Source of the DNA: Bacteroidota bacterium
GTDB lineage: Bacteria; Bacteroidota; Bacteroidia; Chitinophagales; Chitinophagaceae
NCBI GenBank assembly: GCA_023429825.1
Contig: JAEZDC010000078.1
Coordinates: forward strand, 1-18,341
Direction of reading: 5' to 3'
DNA length: 18,341 nucleotides
Shown here: piece after piece, positions 15,413 through 18,341 of the stretch
How positions within the stretch are numbered: the stretch's first letter is position 1
Layout of the letters: the number at the start of each line of letters is the position of its first letter
The notes under the pieces: model-generated
The model's database searches: none
Seen by the model: only the letters and a program-made list of their open reading frames with translations
What the model was told of the DNA's origin: nothing
Program-made: the position numbers and the translations under genes

Positions 15413-15442
15413 CGAAACTTTGTGCATTTTCGTTGCGTCGCA
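15413..15442 (-). repeat. Dispersed TGCGACGCAA element, copy 4, with adjoining hairpin
   Basis: Read on the minus strand, 15442 down to 15431 is TGCGACGCAACG, the 12-nt core shared exactly with copy 3; sequence beyond the core is not conserved. An inverted pair follows, TTTCG (15428-15432) and CGAAA (15413-15417), overlapping the end of the core. It lies 60-71 bases upstream of the dnaE start. Confidence 0.6.
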
Positions 15443-15457
15443 ATCCTTTCATCGGTT

Positions 15458-15473
15458 TGTTCTTTATTGAACA
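15458..15473. promoter_or_regulatory. Short inverted repeat TGTTC-n6-GAACA
   Basis: A perfect 5-bp inverted repeat around TTTATT in the dnaE/NlpC divergent spacer. It could be a dimeric protein site or a small hairpin. It does not match a known operator: GAAC-n4-GTTC is the Gram-positive LexA order, and here the halves are swapped. Confidence 0.25.
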
Positions 15474-15525
15474 GCTTACTACCCAATTTACCCGGCATCA
15501 AATATCCATCTCTGCAAATTTCCCT

Positions 15526-15598
15526 TAAACTGCAATTATCCACAGGCTTAAATTGGGGCGGAATTTGTTAAAAAGTTCTTAGCACATATTGCAGTTTA
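15526..15598. repeat. 11-bp inverted repeats enclosing the DnaA-box region
   Basis: TAAACTGCAAT (15526-15536) and its exact complement ATTGCAGTTTA (15588-15598) are 51 bases apart and enclose the DnaA-box 9-mer. The following ATTGCAAT palindrome at 15615-15622 reuses the same half-word. This could be a looped regulatory region for the divergent genes or a stem in RNA. Confidence 0.5.
15536..15544 (+). promoter_or_regulatory. Perfect DnaA-box 9-mer (TTATCCACA)
   Basis: Exact match to the high-affinity E. coli-type DnaA box, located 165 bases upstream of the dnaE start and 94 bases upstream of the NlpC/P60 start. No second box was noticed in the spacer, so this is not an origin. It would fit DnaA-dependent control of dnaE transcription. 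A perfect 9-mer is expected by chance roughly 0.14 times in a window of this size on both strands. Confidence 0.45.
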
Positions 15599-15637
15599 GC
15601 AGCAGTAGCCTTATATTGCAATAAGTGAATCCTTCCT

Positions 15638-16369
15638 ATGCTGAGAATCATATCGTTTATATTAGCCATCGCTGTATTTGCAAGCTGCAAGACCATCCAT
15701 AATCTTGCTGCTAAAGATAACTCCGGAAGCAAGCGAACTACTGAGTCACCTAAGACCAAACAGAATGGTAATGTGGTGTTTATAGATAACATCGAGGTAA
15801 CCCCGGGCAATACCGTTACATCCAGGCAATCGCCAAATACCACGCAAGCAAAAAGAAAGAAAGAAGATTATGTGAGTAATGCAGTTCTGAAAGAAAACAA
15901 TGCTTTTGGAAATATAGAAAATGCGGATGCACTGCAACTGAAGTATTCGGTTATGCTAGATGCATCGGTGGAAAAGCTGGGCAACGTGGCAATGTTAAAA
16001 TCCATTGATGATTGGTGGGCTACAAAATATTGTTACGGCGGGGATTCAAAAAGCTGTATTGATTGTTCGGCATTTACACGAACTGTTATTAAAGATGTAT
16101 ACAGCATTGAACTTCCCCGGACAGCAAAAGAGCAGTTCGAATTCAGCCAGAAAATAGAAGTTGAAGAACTTAAAGAAGGCGATCTTGTTTTCTTTCAAAC
16201 TACGGGCAGATCTATTTCACACGTCGGAATCTATTTAATGAATAACAAGTTCGTTCATGCTGCGGTTAGCCAGGGAGTGAGCATCAGCGATCTGAATGAT
16301 GTTTACTGGAAAACACGCTATCGTGGAGCTGGCAGAATTACAAAAGAAGAAACACCCATCAAGCCTTAG
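15638..16369 (+). CDS. NlpC/P60-family cell-wall peptidase, predicted lipoprotein
   Basis: A 243-residue protein with a lipoprotein signal: hydrophobic start and lipobox V-F-A-S-C, with the lipidated Cys at residue 17. A polar, Lys/Ser/Thr-rich linker runs to about residue 95. The C-terminal NlpC/P60 domain (about 110-235) has the catalytic Cys in I-D-C-S-A-F (C143), the general-base His in S-H-V-G-I-Y (H195) and the third polar residue in F-V-H-A-A (H207). L-P-R-T-A-K-E-Q and E-G-D-L-V-F-F are typical of the fold. Family members cleave the D-Glu to diamino-acid bond in peptidoglycan stem peptides, so a role in wall turnover at the periplasmic side of a membrane is inferred. It overlaps the convergent flippase gene by 11 nt. 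Confidence 0.93.
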   Translation: MLRIISFILAIAVFASCKTIHNLAAKDNSGSKRTTESPKTKQNGNVVFIDNIEVTPGNTVTSRQSPNTTQAKRKKEDYVSNAVLKENNAFGNIENADALQLKYSVMLDASVEKLGNVAMLKSIDDWWATKYCYGGDSKSCIDCSAFTRTVIKDVYSIELPRTAKEQFEFSQKIEVEELKEGDLVFFQTTGRSISHVGIYLMNNKFVHAAVSQGVSISDLNDVYWKTRYRGAGRITKEETPIKP

Positions 16370-17855
16370 ATCTCCATTTATCTGCAAATTTGTAATATAG
16401 CTGTATTGCGTCTGGTGTGAGCTTCAGGTAAAAAACTCCTGCAATCAATATTGAAGAGAAAACAGCTGTTCGTATGAACATGCCCATCCAACCGGTAAGG
16501 TTATCCATAGTATAATAGCACAATGCAAATCCAACTCCGGCTATTGCCAAACTGTAAACAGTTTTTATATCGAACGGTTGCATATTGAATTTACGCCTTA
16601 GAAATTCGAACCGGATAAAATTGTATACGGTATAAGAAATGATCTCAGCATAAGCTGAACCAATGATGCCATAATTTTTAATGAAGAAATAGGTAGTCGG
16701 GATCCTCAAAGCCAACATAACCACACCGCTAAGGAAATCAAATCTCCAGAAAGCTGAGGTGGCAATCACAATACCATTCACTCCTGTACCTGCATCAATG
16801 ATCCTTGCAATCCCCAACAATATCATTACTTCAACGGCAGCTTTATAATCAGCTTGTATGGGCAATACTTCAAACACATGAAAAATGTTGAGTACTATGT
16901 TGCCGTAGATAAATAGTGCCATCAATAAAAGGTTGATTGAGGATCTTTTGTAGATGCGATTGATCTCACTATAATTTTTATCCTTCCAATGCTGTGACAG
17001 AACGCCTGTGGAGATCGATTGTACACTCCTTTGGGGTATCTGCACCAGGTTTGCCGCGTATTGAGCCAGGTTAAAGACGCCTGCCAGGTTAAGACCCCGG
17101 GTACTTGCAATGATCAGTGTATCCACCGTTTGCCCTAATGACTGGATGATCACCCCGCCGAAGATCAACATCTGCATCGTGAACATCTTCCTCTTAAATT
17201 TCCTCGTCACTCTACTCACTTTGAATGTGATGTTGAATTTTCCGATGCGAATAAGATAGATAAGCAGAATTAAGAAGATGAGAAAATATAAAGTAGAAAA
17301 GAGTTTAATGAAAGTGTCAAAGCTGATCACTTTGAAGTAGTAAAGTAAAATGAAAGCCGTGGTGAATATCCTTAGCACTGTTTCCTTCAAACTGTTTGTG
17401 AGCACTGTTTTCTGTAACGCCCAGCAGAAACCCTCTAAAACAGAAAAGAACAACATTCCAAAAGCGAAAGGGAATACCCAATAGTAATAATCAACAAAAA
17501 GCTGGGAGCGTTCCGAGAATTTTCTCACCACCAGGGGTTCGAATACCAGGCTTAGTAGTATCAATGCTATAAAGCCAATGAAAGCAGTAACTAGTGACCA
17601 TGTAAGCAGATCATTTTCTCTATCCTTCAAATTGTCTTTGTAGTAAGGATAGAATTTATACATCACAGGAATTACACCCAGGCATCCAAATGCATAAAAA
17701 TTTTGTGCTACATCAAAGAATATCCTTGTCAATCCAAATTGAGCAGGCGTGAAGGAACCATTGGTTATAAAGAAATAAGTATTGATGGCTCCTACAATGA
17801 AGCCGATGTATACCAGGAAACTCGAAATGATCGCTTGCTTACGGATATTCGCCAT
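16359..17855 (-). CDS. Polysaccharide biosynthesis / oligosaccharide flippase family membrane protein (MOP superfamily)
   Basis: A 498-residue polytopic protein with about 12-14 membrane helices spread evenly through the length. The N-terminus (K-Q-A-I-I-S-S-F-L-V-Y-I-G-F-I-V-G), the early F-G-L-T-R-I-F-F-D segment and the central Q-T-V-D-T-L-I-I-A-S motif resemble Wzx-type and related lipid-linked saccharide flippases of the MATE/MOP fold. Such proteins move undecaprenyl-linked glycans across the inner membrane. No glycosyltransferases lie nearby, so it is not part of a visible polysaccharide cluster and the cargo is unknown. It lies 32 nt downstream of the M1 peptidase gene on the same strand. 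Confidence 0.85.
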   Translation of the reverse strand: MANIRKQAIISSFLVYIGFIVGAINTYFFITNGSFTPAQFGLTRIFFDVAQNFYAFGCLGVIPVMYKFYPYYKDNLKDRENDLLTWSLVTAFIGFIALILLSLVFEPLVVRKFSERSQLFVDYYYWVFPFAFGMLFFSVLEGFCWALQKTVLTNSLKETVLRIFTTAFILLYYFKVISFDTFIKLFSTLYFLIFLILLIYLIRIGKFNITFKVSRVTRKFKRKMFTMQMLIFGGVIIQSLGQTVDTLIIASTRGLNLAGVFNLAQYAANLVQIPQRSVQSISTGVLSQHWKDKNYSEINRIYKRSSINLLLMALFIYGNIVLNIFHVFEVLPIQADYKAAVEVMILLGIARIIDAGTGVNGIVIATSAFWRFDFLSGVVMLALRIPTTYFFIKNYGIIGSAYAEIISYTVYNFIRFEFLRRKFNMQPFDIKTVYSLAIAGVGFALCYYTMDNLTGWMGMFIRTAVFSSILIAGVFYLKLTPDAIQLYYKFADKWRSKA

Positions 17856-17887
17856 GAATGCTTCCCAATGGGAGTATTACTTGAGCA

Positions 17888-18341
17888 CTAAGGTTTATCC
17901 TGCAGTTGCTTTACTGTTATATAGTACAGTTTTTCAATTGAAGCAGGATCCCAGCTGCTAATATCGTTATTAGAAAGCGTAAAGCTGTTCCATTTTGTGG
18001 TGATGTCGAATCTTTTGTTGTTGATGGATAATGGAAGATCAAAGCCTTCGATTGAATTGGTCCACCTTGCCATTACAGTATTCGTCTTGTTATCAAGATA
18101 AAACTCCAATTGAGGAATTTGTACTGTTCTTAAATATTGATCGAAAACCTTTTTGAAGTTGATGCCGGATTGTTGGCTAATGTAGTCTTCCACCTGCTGC
18201 GTGGTTACTGTTTGATGCCAGTACGTTTTATTCAAGCCTCTCAATATCTGCCTGAATTTTTCATCATCATTGATCGAATGCCGAATAAGATGTAGCATAT
18301 TAGCAGCTTTTGGATACATATCACCGCTGCCTTCTTTATTG
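17888..18341 (-). CDS. M1-family aminopeptidase, C-terminal part (cut by window edge)
   Basis: Only the last 151 or so codons are present; the frame stays open to the window edge (N-K-E-G-S-G-D-M-Y-P-K-A-A-N-M-L-H). The G-D-M-Y-P-K-A-A-N-M-L-H-L-I-R segment matches the stretch that follows the zinc-binding region in M1 (gluzincin) peptidases, which usually reads Y-x-K-G-A-x-M-L-H-x-L-R. The H-E-x-x-H zinc site and catalytic residues would be upstream, outside the window. The rest continues as the alpha-helical and beta-rich C-terminus, with Y-L-R-T-V-Q-I-P-Q-L-E-F-Y. The ATG at 18319 is an internal Met, not the start. Confidence 0.8.
   Translation of the reverse strand, partial: NKEGSGDMYPKAANMLHLIRHSINDDEKFRQILRGLNKTYWHQTVTTQQVEDYISQQSGINFKKVFDQYLRTVQIPQLEFYLDNKTNTVMARWTNSIEGFDLPLSINNKRFDITTKWNSFTLSNNDISSWDPASIEKLYYITVKQLQDKP

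Noticed and set aside
15372..15637. Chromosomal replication origin
   Set aside because: Only one DnaA box, no dnaA or dnaN neighbour and no clear AT-rich unwinding repeats; dnaE itself is not an origin marker.
17536..17547. tRNA T-loop-like sequence GGTTCGAATACC
   Set aside because: No acceptor stem or anticodon arm flanks it, and it is inside the intact flippase coding frame.

Overview
The window looks like chromosomal DNA from a member of the Bacteroidota, most likely the Chitinophagaceae or a close relative. This is inferred from gene content: a DUF5117/DUF4953-type metzincin, a four-helix-bundle S23-like gene, a three-gene transhydrogenase and a Bacteroidota-style DnaE. Short AT-rich spacers and the near absence of purine-rich ribosome binding sites fit the same assignment. 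Nothing in the sequence names a species.

Layout. (1) 1-630 holds no convincing gene. It has a weak terminator-like hairpin, an array of 21-bp direct repeats (about 140-320) and one copy of a dispersed motif. (2) 631-3204 is a large secreted zinc metalloprotease. It is separated from a convergent four-helix membrane protein gene (3273-3701, minus) by a perfect 28-nt palindromic terminator. (3) 3929-6566, plus strand: thyA, a four-helix-bundle gene, folA and a SAM-dependent methyltransferase. thyA and folA form the dTMP/tetrahydrofolate cycle. The four-helix-bundle gene between them is bracketed by 29-nt inverted repeats that nearly fill both spacers. (4) 6680-9690, plus strand: pntAA, pntAB and pntB, the proton-pumping NAD(P) transhydrogenase. 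(5) 9789-11174: an RsmF-type rRNA cytosine-C5 methyltransferase, entered across a palindromic terminator that can be misread as a signal peptide. (6) 11160-15371, minus strand: dnaE followed 9 nt later by a phosphinothricin-acetyltransferase-like GNAT gene. (7) 15638-16369: a lipoprotein NlpC/P60 peptidase divergent from dnaE. The spacer between them carries a perfect DnaA-box 9-mer. (8) 16359-18341, minus strand: an oligosaccharide flippase-like membrane protein and the C-terminal part of an M1-family aminopeptidase that runs off the window.

Most of the window is housekeeping: nucleotide and folate synthesis, redox balance, replication, rRNA modification and cell envelope. I see no defence system, prophage, CRISPR array, transposase, tRNA or rRNA gene. 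The unexplained signals lie between genes. They are (a) the 21-bp phased repeat array; (b) a dispersed near-palindromic motif with core TGCGACGCAA, found four times and each time between genes; (c) an AT-rich inverted-repeat family flanking the four-helix-bundle gene and recurring between pntB and rsmF; and (d) the DnaA box upstream of dnaE. I did not find a clear new multi-gene system. The inverted-repeat-bounded four-helix-bundle gene inside the thyA-folA pair is the closest candidate.
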